A stretch of 64,000 nt of DNA from Acanthosepion lycidas (Eukaryota > Mollusca > Cephalopoda > Sepiida > Sepiidae): the NCBI GenBank assembly GCA_963932145.1, contig OZ010588.1, positions 99,083,512 through 99,147,511 on the forward strand, in the 5' to 3' direction. Position 1 is the first letter of the stretch. The number at the start of each line of letters is the position of its first letter. The translations under genes were made by a program, and so were the position numbers. Below, piece by piece: positions 54,425 to 64,000 of the stretch. The notes under the pieces are model-generated. The model did not search any database and had not been told where the DNA came from. It saw only the letters and a list, made by a program, of their open reading frames with translations.

Positions 54425-54520
54425 TTTAATAATTCCAGCTAAAACACACACACACACACTCGTATCTCTCTCTTTCTCTTTCTCTCTCTCTTTCTCTTTC
54501 TATCTCTCCCTTTCTCTCTC
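54425..54520. repeat. (CA)n and (CT)n microsatellites
   Basis: ACACACACACACAC followed by CTCTCTTTCTCTTT-type pyrimidine repeats. Confidence 0.9.
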
Positions 54521-54589
54521 TGATGCAATGTCGCAAAAATATCAACATTTCCACGGAAAATGACCTAACTACATTGCTAAGCGCTACCT

Positions 54590-55135
54590 GGTCAGATATT
54601 TATAACTTGGACTCGTATGAAAGATATTCTATTCGGACAACATGTTTCCAGGAGGCGCTGCTTTGGGGAATAAACTCCACTACAATATCAACCTCTTCAA
54701 AAGTCACTTTCTGAACGACGTGATGTGGCATTCCTCTGTCGTTTCAACAAATATTTTAATGGCAACTGCATGACATGCATTTTTCCCTACTTCTCCGGGT
54801 AGATGAATTTAAGCGTGCTACTAGGTTAGCAAATTGGCCTCACCGTTTTACACTTCAACGAGCTAGATGCAACACCCACTTTTACTCTAACAGTTTATCT
54901 AATGCTTCTCACCTGTCAAACCCCACTTTTGAGTTCTTGCTTCTCCGGTAACTACACACTTCAAAAATATAAATACTACATCAATCGTCATCTTCTGTCT
55001 AGTCGAATTCTCTTCCTTTGTTGTCCTTTCCTTAATCCCCCACCATTTTCAATCGTCTTATTCACGTTCACTTTCACTTTCACTTTCACTTTTACTCCTT
55101 GTAACCTCCTGCGTCCTAGGCCATTATGGCCTTGT
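54590..55135 (+). pseudogene. CR1-like LINE C-terminal remnant (plus)
   Basis: GGAALWNKL and HYNINLFKS near 54650-54700, then VAFLCRFNKYFNGNC near 54730-54770, resemble reordered or nested pieces of the LINE C-terminus seen at 53.8-54.3 kb. CACTTTCACTTTCACTTT repeats at 55065-55095 lie in the following UTR-like part. The odd order suggests two nested copies. Confidence 0.5.
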
Positions 55136-55139
55136 TAAG

Positions 55140-55878
55140 TGTGAAACATTAAAAATGTCCAAGACCAGCCGTTATCAATCCTATATATCCATATAATCTT
55201 CAATGCTTACATTAAAAAAAGCCTCATTAAGTAAATCTCTACCTACATTGTCTCTTGAGCCTTTTATTGGGTAAACAATAGAGTAGTAATAAGCATCAAG
55301 ACACGAAGTAATTTTATATGCATTTTCATTTTTATAACTTATATATTATATTTCGAAATGAGACACACTGATCACAGAGCAAATTCTTCACGCATATATA
55401 CTTGTTTACGATTCTTTAAGCAAAATCCGACCGTATTGATAAAAATCTCAGCACTTTTTTTCTTAAATTTATTTTTTCTTTACTTTACTTTAATCTCCCA
55501 GAAAACTTTTCAAATACAATTTTATTTAAAAAAAAACAAAAAAACACTGCATGATTTAAATTTAAAGAAATGTTTGTTATCTTTTATTTTTCTTAATTTA
55601 AATATTGCACGGTATGTGTCTCGAGATCGAAAGATAAAAAACCCACGTTTACAGACATTCGTTGATTTTTGAGGAAGAAGAACAGTACCAGCCTACCTCC
55701 CAAACATGCATTTTCAAAATAGTTTTCGACTGCCATGATTTTTATGAGCGGAGGGTGTAGTAATAAAATCTTGTAAGGAGGCTGAATGGCGCTTAATAAA
55801 CAAAAAAATAATCCCTCTAACAGTGAACAGAGTTTAACTGACTTTTGGTTTCATTCCTTAAAAGTACATGAATGAAGG

Positions 55879-55880
<2 letters not shown>
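55140..55880. other. no gene recognised
   Basis: AT-rich; a 104-codon F/L/K-rich frame at 55358 has no recognisable motif. Confidence 0.5.

Positions 55881-55882
<2 letters not shown>

Positions 55883-55955
<73 letters not shown>
55883..55955. repeat. (TA)n microsatellite
   Basis: About 73 bases of TA ending in a G run. Confidence 0.95.
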
Positions 55956-55957
<2 letters not shown>

Positions 55958-55959
55958 TG

Positions 55960-56680
55960 GGGGGGTAAAGAAATTATTGATAGGAAGTTTAATCATCTCC
56001 TATTCTGTAATATACAAGTAAAACAAATCATACACACATAGAAAAATACTTCAGTGCCGGCTGGAGTTTCTAAAACCAACAGGAAATGAGATTCAAACGA
56101 CAACTCATGAATATTTATCGTGGAAGATTTTGGATCGAAATAAACTCGGCAATGAAAGCCAAAAAAAAGTCCTTGGTGAATAAATTTCTAAAGCATTGAA
56201 GTTTAAGTCATCGAATAGAAATATTTCGTTTCTTCTATCTTTTTATTTGCTTGAATGAACGCTAATGACTCACAAAGTACGGTTCAATTTAACGGTTTGT
56301 TTAGTGTAACTCGGCTCAACGCTACAGAAAATATCGGAGTTACACATTGACTGTTCGCCTTCTTGAAAATATCTGAATAGGAAATAGCGAATTTAGCCAA
56401 GGTGTTATGAAGAAAGAACAGAAATCACTGAGGTTCTAATGTCCATCTTAAATATCATGTCCCTGTAGGACGTAAGGTATTACGTAAAGTCTGTACAAGC
56501 GATGGCGAGGAAGCGGGAAATTGCTAAAATTTTAAACCTAATAGTCTCCGTTCACTTGTGTTGCTGAGAAAGGAATAAATTCCTTTCTGATAAAAAAAAA
56601 AAAAAAACTGTATTTCTTCAAAGAAGATTTTATTTCCGTTTTCGAGGAAAAAATGATGCTGCGGAGTTATCGAATCGTTA
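55960..56680. other. no gene recognised
   Basis: Unassigned AT-rich sequence. Confidence 0.5.
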
Positions 56681-56682
56681 TA

Positions 56683-56784
56683 TTAGGTTGGTGCAAAAAT
56701 AATAACGTAAAAATGTCGTTTTTTGACGTTAAAAAATACGTCAAAAAACGACATTAATACGTCATTATTTTTGCACCAACCTAA
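56683..56784. mobile_element. mariner-type palindromic MITE, copy M3
   Basis: 102-bp palindrome with termini TTAGGTTGGTGCAAAAATAA and exact complement, TA on both sides (56681-56682 and 56785-56786). Closest in length to copies M2 and M4. Confidence 0.97.
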
Positions 56785-56898
56785 TATTTCTATTATTTGA
56801 TAAATGAAAGCGGAGGAATGATTTCGAAATTTGCAGAAAAAACTACAAAATATTTTTGCAAAACCCTGGTCTTCTCCTTTACCTCTCATAGTACTGAG

Positions 56899-56973
<75 letters not shown>

Positions 56974-57133
56974 TTTCATTGAATACGACAGACAAGTTGC
57001 TTTTATTTAGTTTTTTATACAAATTCTCATACGATCTAATATTTTTTTTCTCTTCGGATAATAAATTATATAAAATTTGTCTGAATGTTGTTTTTATCCG
57101 AGCGTTTTCGCCAATATATTTCGCCATTTTCAC
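56899..57133 (-). pseudogene. Penelope-like element N-terminal fragment running into (TA)n
   Basis: Minus frame: ENLYKKLNKSNLSVVFNEMC followed directly by the (TA)n translated as IYIYIY. Compare LNRSTLSVAFNETCIKEGLL at 61.7 kb and FNEMCMKEGLLAKYT at 57.36 kb. The FxxxCxxxxLLPKxT pattern resembles the N-terminal RT region of Penelope-like elements. It ends abruptly in a microsatellite. Confidence 0.45.
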
Positions 57134-57194
57134 GGATTAAATATTTTATAAAACATACATACAACAAACTCTTTCGTATTTAACAGTTCAAATA

Positions 57195-57419
57195 TTTAAT
57201 CCTTGAAGATCGCTAAATGAATAGCCGAATGCGCTCGAATCAAAAGAACATTCGGACAATGATTATATAATTTATCATCCGAAAAGAAAACAATTATTAG
57301 ATCGCATGAGAAATTGTATAAAAAAACTAAATAAAAGGGCATTGTCATTTTCAATGAAATGTGCATGAAAGAAGGATTGCTGGCTAAATACACACACACA
57401 CACATACGTGTGTGTGTGA

Positions 57420-57471
<52 letters not shown>
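57195..57471 (+). pseudogene. Penelope-like element fragment, inverted partner
   Basis: Plus-strand, frameshifted counterpart of 56970-57133: ends VIFNEMCMKEGLLAKYT, then (CA)n/(GT)n and (TA)n. With the preceding fragment it forms an imperfect inverted repeat of about 160 bases per arm. Confidence 0.45.
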
Positions 57472-57473
<2 letters not shown>

Positions 57474-57475
<2 letters not shown>

Positions 57476-57612
57476 CATTGTTAACTAACAAAAAGTTACT
57501 ACTACAAAATTGAACATTTTGTTGAACGTTTAATAATCAACTGATGAGACGTTGTTTATTAAACGGCGAAACAAAACGTAAAATTTTGTAGTAGTAACTT
57601 ACTTGTTCTAAT
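57474..57612. other. Long hairpin carrying hammerhead-like core
   Basis: Arms contain AAGTTACTACTACAAAATT and its complement AATTTTGTAGTAGTAACTT. The loop region contains CTGATGA-GACGTTGTTTATTAAACGGC-GAAAC, which has the hammerhead core words with a plausible stem II. I could not find a convincing stem I and cleavage triplet together, so ribozyme status is unproven. Confidence 0.4.
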
Positions 57613-57711
57613 GGCACAGTGTATAATAAATGTTTATTGGTCTACTTTTATATTAAGCCTTGCTTTAATTTAATGTTTAGAACATTTGAATTTCATTCTT
57701 CGTTCTTTTAC

Positions 57712-57713
<2 letters not shown>

Positions 57714-57784
<71 letters not shown>
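57714..57784. repeat. (TA)n microsatellite
   Basis: 71 bases of alternating TA. Confidence 0.95.
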
Positions 57785-57786
<2 letters not shown>

Positions 57787-57789
57787 AAC

Positions 57790-57850
57790 AGAGAGTGAGG
57801 AATAGAAAGTTGTGAGGAGCCATGATCGCTCATGTCCGGAAAAGAAGCAG
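57790..57850 (+). pseudogene. RTE-like LINE 3' terminal scrap 1
   Basis: AGTTGTGAGGAGCCATGATC matches the terminal codons for LWRAMIAxVLK seen at 37.5 and 58.86 kb. It is followed directly by (GAA)n. Confidence 0.6.
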
Positions 57851-57852
57851 CA

Positions 57853-58560
57853 CAGTGAAGAAGAAGAAGAAGAAGAAGAAGAAGAAGAAGAAGAAGGGGG
57901 ACCGGGAGAAGAAGGAGGAGGAGGAGTAAGAAGTAAAAGAAGGTGGAGTAAGAGGAGGAGGAGGAGAAAGAGAATGACCGGGAAAAGAAGGAGAAGGAAG
58001 ATAGAAAGAAATAAAAGAAGGTGGAGGAGGGGGTAGAAGAAGAAGAAGAAGAAGAAGAAGAAGAAGAAGAAGAAGAAGAAGAAGAAGAAGAAGAAGAAGA
58101 AGGGGAGGAGGAGGACCGGGAGAAGAAGAATGAGGAGGAGGAAGAGAGGAAGAAGTAAAAGAAAGTGGATGAGGAGGGAGAGGAGGAGAAGGTAGGAGAA
58201 CCGGGAGAAGGAGGAGGAAGAGGAAGAGAGGAAGAAGTAAAAGAAAGTGGGGGAGGAGGAGAAGGAGGAAGACCTGGAGAAGAAGAAGGAGGAAGAGGAA
58301 GAGAGGAAGAAATAAAAGAAGGTGGAGGAGGAGGTGTAGGAGTGGAATATGAAGAAGAAGAAAAAGAAGAAGTAGTAGGGGAGGATGAGAATTAGAAGAA
58401 GGAGGAGGAGAACCGGAAGAAGAAGAAGAAGGAGGAAGAAAAAGAAGGTGGTGGAGGAGGAGGAGGGGAGGTGGAAGACGTAGAAGAAGAAGGAGGATGG
58501 GCAGTTGAAGACGTAGAAGAAGAAGAAGGAGGAGGAGGAGCGGAAGAAGAAGAAGAATAA
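57853..58560. repeat. GAA/GGA purine tract
   Basis: About 700 bases of GAA, GGA and GAG units, with a long pure GAA stretch at 58035-58100. It produces a 352-codon low-complexity frame on the minus strand which is not a gene. Confidence 0.95.
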
Positions 58561-58639
58561 TAAGAAGAAGTTACCATGCTTAATGAAGAGTAATAGAAGA
58601 TTACTCATATAGAATTTATACACAATTCCAACCATCATA

Positions 58640-58895
58640 AACTGAGAAAAACTCCGAAGAGCTACTCTTGAATGGAAGGTGTGGAGACCCATGTGTCTAC
58701 CAATATGTCCTGAAGGGTCACAGCGCATAAAAGAATGCGAAGAAATAATAACCTACTTAATGGTGAGTAATAGATGGTTATTCATATAGAAGGCATATCC
58801 ACTTTCAAACTTAGCAATGGGAGAAAAACGCTTAGAGCCACAAGGAATAGAAAGGTTTGGAGAGCTATGATCGCCTACGTCCTGAAGGAACGTCA
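58640..58895 (+). pseudogene. RTE-like LINE 3' terminal scraps 2 and 3
   Basis: Two consecutive copies: AAACTCCGAAGAGCTACTCT ... GTGTGGAGACCCATGTG, and AAAACGCTTAGAGCCACAAG ... GTTTGGAGAGCTATGATCGC, each ending TACGTCCTGAAGG or similar. Together with scrap 1 this is a series of three LINE ends spread around the purine tract. Confidence 0.7.
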
Positions 58896-58899
58896 AATA

Positions 58900-60070
58900 T
58901 TGAAAATAATAATCTAAGATATCAAGACTTCGGTATAATTTCCAAATATTTCGTAGCTTCATCGAATCCTCATTTCCAAGACTTCTTCAAATTTCGGTGG
59001 TACCTATAGAAATCATTTATTTTATCACCTATCATTCTATTTTATTGTTAGCATTGTTTAAAATAACTCCACAGTTTTTATGGCACTAAAAATACACCAC
59101 TTCCTTTGCGACGATTATATGGAAGTTGGTTATACATGTTATACTGTCATCTGGTGGTCATGATTTCAATCCTTGTATCTGGTAGTGACGCACCAATTCA
59201 ACAGGAATATTAACTGATATCACAGGGGAAAAATATCACAATAATGAGGAGATATCCGGATGGAGAGCTGGTGATACCCAGAGAGTTCTTGCTCGAAGGG
59301 TTGTGTCTATAACATCTTCTATACAACAAAGATGAGAAAAGGAGTCTATATCCTCTTCAATGATATACCTATTATTACTGTTCTTACCTTTGCCTCTCAT
59401 AGGTAAGCGCTGAAACTTTCAACATAGTCTACAAAAACAATACCCTGTCATGTGGCAAACGTTGCCGGTGGCGCCAGGGGTGGCAGTACTGCCTTAGCCA
59501 CCGAAACTATGCTTCTTCCGTGGCACATGTTGTATATAGAAACATATATGCGTCATAAAAATCCGCATAAGTAAAAGAAAAGTATTTTATAAAAACTTAC
59601 ACAGTTGAAATCAATTTGACATTTGAATCGTAAAATAATTGACGGTTCTTTAATGACCATAGAAATGCGTTTAACGTTGTCACTTTGTTAAAGAGTATTT
59701 TAATATGTAAAAGAAAAACCATGATAAATTTAAAGAAATGTTTTATCTTTCGTCTTCCAATAATTATACTCCTTGTAACAAAATGTGTTTCCATAACAAA
59801 AAATGGGTGATATATGATGGGAGACCTTCGGAAGAATATATATGTTCGATGTTATATGGTCCGTAGCAAAAGTAACTGGTCAACGTCACAGCAAAGAATT
59901 GGCAAAATTATGAATTTATTTTATACTTGTGTAGACGTATGAACATCCATGTTCTCTGCGTCTATAGATAAATTTCAATAAATCCCTTGTTCGATTTTCT
60001 TTACATATAGGGGAGAATATAAAATAGTGCCTTACACCTTTTCAGCATCTAGTTATATATTACTTAATAC
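58900..60070. other. no gene recognised
   Basis: Unassigned; no frame over 66 codons and no recognised motif. Confidence 0.55.
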
Positions 60071-60071
60071 A

Positions 60072-60371
60072 TCAGACTAGATATCGTTTGTCTATCAGAA
60101 AAAGAATATTTTCTAAATATTTCACCCCAAGTAAGGCGATAAAGCCACTTGGACGAATGAGGTTAATGCTAGTGAAAAAGAAAAAGATATTTAGTGTGTA
60201 GAAGTGAGAAGAAAACAAATAAATGAAGAGGTTTCGGGACGAGCAATGATGGCGATTGGGGGTGTATATAATTTCTTCAGGTAGAAGGCAGGCAAGAAAT
60301 CGAAAAGAAGGGTTCATAGGCCAGAAGTGAAATATTAGAATAAAACATACGGATGCACCAAGGTATTTCAA
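60072..60371 (-). repeat. CR1-like LINE 3' tail (minus)
   Basis: TTTCACCCCAAGTAAGGCGA and TAAAGCCACTTGGACGAATG at 60118-60160 match the tail of the LINE at 53.83 kb. The open frame here has no known motif. Confidence 0.55.
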
Positions 60372-60539
60372 AATTAAAACTGTAAGACCATCTTATCAAT
60401 CTAGTACCGTGCTTAAAACCATGCAAAGATGTTCCTGAGGAACTGACAGGGGAGTTATGAGAGAATTTCCGAACATAACACGTTCAGAGTATAACCACAA
60501 AACACATCCGTTAGTGAAGCCTCTGACCGGAAGATTGGA

Positions 60540-60900
60540 CGGTTTGGGGAACACAGAACCACATCTGAGGTTGTTCCCAGGTCCAACTGACCTAGTGTGG
60601 TAGCAGCTGTTAGGATCCTAGCTATGGGCAATAAGTGAATCCCTAAACTAAAATCAATAGTATATTTCTTAATAGCATTATCATCAATACAGTTTTACAG
60701 TAAAGTAATCAGCAACACATTTACATAATAAAATGTCTAGCAATCTATTTTTATAAAATATATCAACAGTACATTTTTGTACTGAAATTACCAACTATAT
60801 TTTTTTAAATTACCAACAATATATTTTATCATCTACAGACAATATATCTAATTTCAATATATTCATTAACTTTTTAGAAAAATTAAAAGATTTATTATTT
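60540..60900 (-). repeat. Dispersed repeat family F, copy 4 (minus)
   Basis: The reverse complement contains GGTCAGTTGGACCTGGGAAC and several TTGGTAATTT/TGTTGGTAATTT words, matching 31225-31420. Confidence 0.55.
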
Positions 60901-60904
60901 AACA

Positions 60905-61585
60905 TGCAAAATACCCCCACAAAAACAATTTAAAATAACAAATAATTCATAAAAATGGAATATGGTTTATTGTATATCATTTCTTTAACTTTTTACATAT
61001 AAGAATCCAGCTTGCAGGCCAGCCTGCGTTTGCAAGAACTATAAATGAATCCCAAGGCCAAAAGCTTCAAAACGTTGAAATTTGACTCCAGAAAGAAATA
61101 TTTAAGCATGGCCAGTTCCATGTTGCATGCTCAAGAGTATGAAAGCGTAAGAATTTATTCTTCGGGGTTTAACAAGAAAAAAAGAAAAAAGTAGATTGTT
61201 TTTAAACATATTGTTTAAAACAATAACATTAACATCTACAAAAGTCAAATTCACGTCAACTATAAGCAAGGCGAATTTTTTCTCATAAATATCATAAAGA
61301 TATGCACAACTCCAGTCGACCTGAACAAGAAAATTAAATTAATAATCTATTACAAAAAAATAGCTAAGCTTATCACAACAAATGACAACACTCCCGCAAA
61401 ATCTAGACTACAAAGAACTAACATTATTGAAAAGTTAAAAGAACTGGGCTCCTGATAAAAAACAAACTCATAAATAATTAAAATAGTTATACTACTACAT
61501 GCATATCTAGACAACTTACGTTATACCTACTCGATTATATTTACATTAGGACCAATTTGCATTTACATTCAGCCATTTAAAAATC
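60905..61585. other. no gene recognised
   Basis: AT-rich unassigned sequence. Words near 61400-61450 loosely resemble coding sequence but cannot be assigned. Confidence 0.45.
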
Positions 61586-61589
61586 GCCC

Positions 61590-61787
61590 TTGATAACGGC
61601 TAGAAGAATAGCTGAAAGCGCATGGATATGCACAAATTCTAGAATGTTTTTTTTTTTTTACACGTTGTGTTCAGAAAAGAAAACACTTGTACGAACACAA
61701 GAAAATATATATAAAAAGCTTAATCGTAGTACCTTGTCAGTCGCCTTTAACGAAACATGTATAAAAGAGGGATTGCTGCCCAAATAC

Positions 61788-61790
<3 letters not shown>
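61590..61790 (+). pseudogene. Penelope-like element N-terminal fragment
   Basis: The open frame contains NIYKKLNRSTLSVAFNETCI followed by KEGLLPKYT, then enters (TA)n. C-x4-LLPK-x-T resembles the region just before RT domain 1 in Penelope-like elements. All three copies in the window stop at exactly this point, in a (TA)n or (CA)n run. Confidence 0.5.

Positions 61791-61858
<68 letters not shown>
61791..61858. repeat. (TA)n then (GT)n
   Basis: TA run to 61828, GT run to 61858, then an AG-rich stretch. Confidence 0.95.
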
Positions 61859-61859
<1 letters not shown>

Positions 61860-61985
61860 GAGACAGAGAGAGAGAGTGACTAAGGGAGAAAGAGGCAGAG
61901 ACAGACAGAGAGTGACCGAGAGATAGACTGAATGAAATAAATATAATAGAACCAAAATTGATTGGTCAAAAACAGGGCATACAAT

Positions 61986-61987
<2 letters not shown>

Positions 61988-62019
<32 letters not shown>

Positions 62020-62031
62020 CGAACAGCCAGT

Positions 62032-62083
<52 letters not shown>

Positions 62084-62094
62084 TGAACATTCTG
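61988..62094. repeat. (GATA)n microsatellite, interrupted
   Basis: Two GATA/ATAG runs separated by about 25 bases. Confidence 0.95.
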
Positions 62095-62401
62095 AGATAG
62101 ATGTTAATAGCAAAAGTGATAGATTAGTGAACAGGGGAGCAGAAAGATAATTAATCCTTCTCTTCTCTCTCCGGATATCGGTAAATTGGGGACCTTGTGG
62201 CACGTAGTGCACCAGGTCTATGTATTCAGTCCTTCTAAAAGTGTAGTTGGTTCGGCACAAATCCTTCACCACTATAATGAAATCATATCCGCTGGTGTCT
62301 GGCTGTCGGTTCCTAGGAACTGAACTGCTTGACCCTCATACGCCGAATACGACGGGAGAGTCCACCATATATGCATATATGTATGCATAGATAGACAGAT
62401 A

Positions 62402-62452
62402 GATATGGACTCACTGAGATATATAATAAGATATAACGATAATAATAAAAAT

Positions 62453-62487
<35 letters not shown>

Positions 62488-62670
62488 TGGACTCACTGGG
62501 ATATATAATTAGATATAACGATAATATTAGGTTGGTGCAAAAATAATGACGTAATAATGTCGTTTTTGACGTATTTTTTAACGTCAAAAAACGACATTAT
62601 GACGGCATTATTTTTGCACCAACCTAATAATAATAATATAGATAGATAGATAGATAGATAGATAGATGAA
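62402..62670. repeat. Duplicated block with (GATA)n, one copy holding a MITE
   Basis: GATATGGACTCACTGRGATA plus TATAATWAGATATAACGATA occurs at 62402-62446 and 62486-62526, each followed by (GATA)n. The second is interrupted by MITE M4 at a TA; the first shows the empty site. Confidence 0.85.
62527..62627. mobile_element. mariner-type palindromic MITE, copy M4
   Basis: 101-bp palindrome with termini TTAGGTTGGTGCAAAAATAA and complement, TA duplications at 62525-62526 and 62628-62629, within a duplicated block whose sister lacks it. Confidence 0.97.
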
Positions 62671-62790
62671 TGGTTATGATAAAAAAAATAAAGAATTTAC
62701 TTATATGAATATAAACATGACAAAATAAATAGAAAGATAACTATGAAAGGACTATAATATAATAGATACATTATTTAAAAAATAAATCTC

Positions 62791-62797
<7 letters not shown>

Positions 62798-62852
<55 letters not shown>
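62798..62852. repeat. (TA)n microsatellite
   Basis: Pure TA run. Confidence 0.95.
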
Positions 62853-62854
<2 letters not shown>

Positions 62855-62855
<1 letters not shown>

Positions 62856-64000
62856 GAGTCATATATAATTATATATCATCAGAGAGCAGACAGACAGGCA
62901 TATAGAGTTAGATAAATAACTTGATATTAACTTAAGATGTAAGATTTTATTATTTAACGTAGATTTACAAAATGAAAAATATAGCGGTATTCTTTTTTTT
63001 TCTCTTGGACGGACATTTACTGATCCATGAAAAGACCATTGATTTGTTTTATCCTCTTATAGATCGTCCTTGGTAAAGCAAACAACATATATAAAAGTTA
63101 GGCAAGAGAGCAAAAAGAGAAAAAAAAAAGCCTATCTCTCCGGCGTACCTTAATGAAGGATGTCTTTTCTAGACAGTCTTCTGTTTTTTGTATTCTTTCT
63201 TTTTATTCGCGATTCGAACGTCTCCCTCTCTTTGAGCAACGGACACCGGCGGCACAAATGAACCGTAGAATTCAAAGAGTCAAGTCTTGCGAATCAAGCG
63301 TAAAAACGGAAATTACATCGGTTCGATGACAAAAAACAATTGCTGAGCACCACCTCCCCACTTCTGATCGAATTTTACTTATTTCCGTTTTGCTTAGCAA
63401 TGAACTTTCCCTTCCTTGTTTTTTAACAATAGAATTAACTTTATTTGTTTGGGCGTGTCTATATTTCGGCAAAGGTTTTTTCCCCCTTCAATGTTCAGTT
63501 TATTTTTTTTGTTTTCTTAAAGTCTAAAAATACACGTACATCATTTTTTAACTTGTTTCCATAGAAATGTGTCTTGGCTTAAATCATAGAATAAAAAGAA
63601 TAACTGTACTTGCAGCAAAGACTTTATCTTTTCAATCATTTCTTCTGTACAAATCATCTAAAAAATGGTCAATAATCTATATATAATAAAAGGATCTATA
63701 AACTATCATCACCCACTTCCATGAGATCGAACCGCTAACATTTTGCACTAAAATAGATGAACACATTGCAGAACACCGTGGCTGGCATGAGATTTCTTGA
63801 AAAATATGGATTTATTTTAAATAACGCTATATTTACATAAAGAAATGTCGAGAAAAATGAGGATCAGTCGACTCCTTGAAAGTAGCATGGCCTGTCCTAG
63901 CTGTTAATGTCTAAACCGGTGGAACTAAAGAAAGAAAGAAGTTTATCTGAATATTTTTCGCAGCGATATCAATAGCGATAGAGAGGATAATAAATTGTGT
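62855..64000. other. no gene recognised; one short dispersed repeat
   Basis: 63865-63950 repeats 4895-4985 (GTCGACTC, TGTCCTAGCTGT, then an AACCGGTGGAACTAA-type block). The remainder, including a 66-codon minus frame at 63272, is unassigned. Confidence 0.5.

Noticed and set aside
57670-58728. 352-codon minus-strand ORF
   Set aside because: Translation of GAA/GGA and TA microsatellites into runs of S, F, L and IY; not a protein gene.

Overview
This window is repeat-dominated metazoan DNA, most probably from a coleoid cephalopod (octopus-like). I infer this from the mixture of very long (TA)n and (TAA)n microsatellites, tRNA-derived SINEs, mariner-type palindromic MITEs, R4/Dong-type LINEs and Penelope-like fragments in an AT-rich background. 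A database comparison would be needed to name the species. I see no convincing exon of a cellular protein-coding gene, no tRNA gene, and no functional rRNA gene. Almost every long open frame is either part of a decayed mobile element or an artefact of a tandem repeat.

Layout. 0.6-4.4 kb: degenerate LINE fragments (minus) and short dispersed repeats. 5.7-6.8 kb: a local duplication whose second copy is split by a SINE-like insertion. 8.27-8.44 kb: a LINE reverse-transcriptase scrap that ends where an LTR element begins. 8.44-12.34 kb (minus): the 3' part of a Ty3/gypsy-like, env-bearing endogenous retroelement (integrase tail, a small acidic ORF, a broken env-like region, polypurine tract, ~1.55 kb LTR, primer-binding-like sequence). 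12.9-14.6 kb: a 5'-truncated R4/Dong LINE lying between TAA tracts. 15.4-24.3 kb: foldback SINEs, hairpins beside (TA)n, a 41-bp minisatellite, a mariner MITE, a hammerhead-ribozyme-like motif and two 5S-rRNA-derived sequences. 24.4-28.3 kb: the most complete R4/Dong copy, covering all expected domains but broken. 28.3-29.2 kb: a purine tract. 31.5-32.6 kb: a 30/60-bp minisatellite. 34.6-37.6 kb: LINE RT and mariner remnants. 41.0-43.6 kb (plus) and 48.1-49.5 kb (minus): two R4 concatemers in which successive copies are joined by (TAA)n. 43.7-44.2 kb: a Tc1-type deletion derivative. 50.3-54.3 kb: LINE tails and an R4 copy interrupted by foldback SINEs, one with a clear 15-bp target duplication. 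54.6-64 kb: CR1-like LINE tails, Penelope-like head-to-head fragments, GAA/GGA and GATA microsatellites, and two more mariner MITEs.

How the parts relate. The R4-type LINE appears to use (TAA)n as its insertion site, so each insertion supplies a new TAA tract for the next one. That explains the head-to-tail chains. Foldback SINEs and MITEs insert into other repeats and create long inverted repeats that would form double-stranded RNA if transcribed. The most promising items to follow up are the R4/TAA arrays, the hammerhead-like motif at 21.9 kb, the hammerhead-resembling core in the foldback SINE family, and the env-bearing LTR element.
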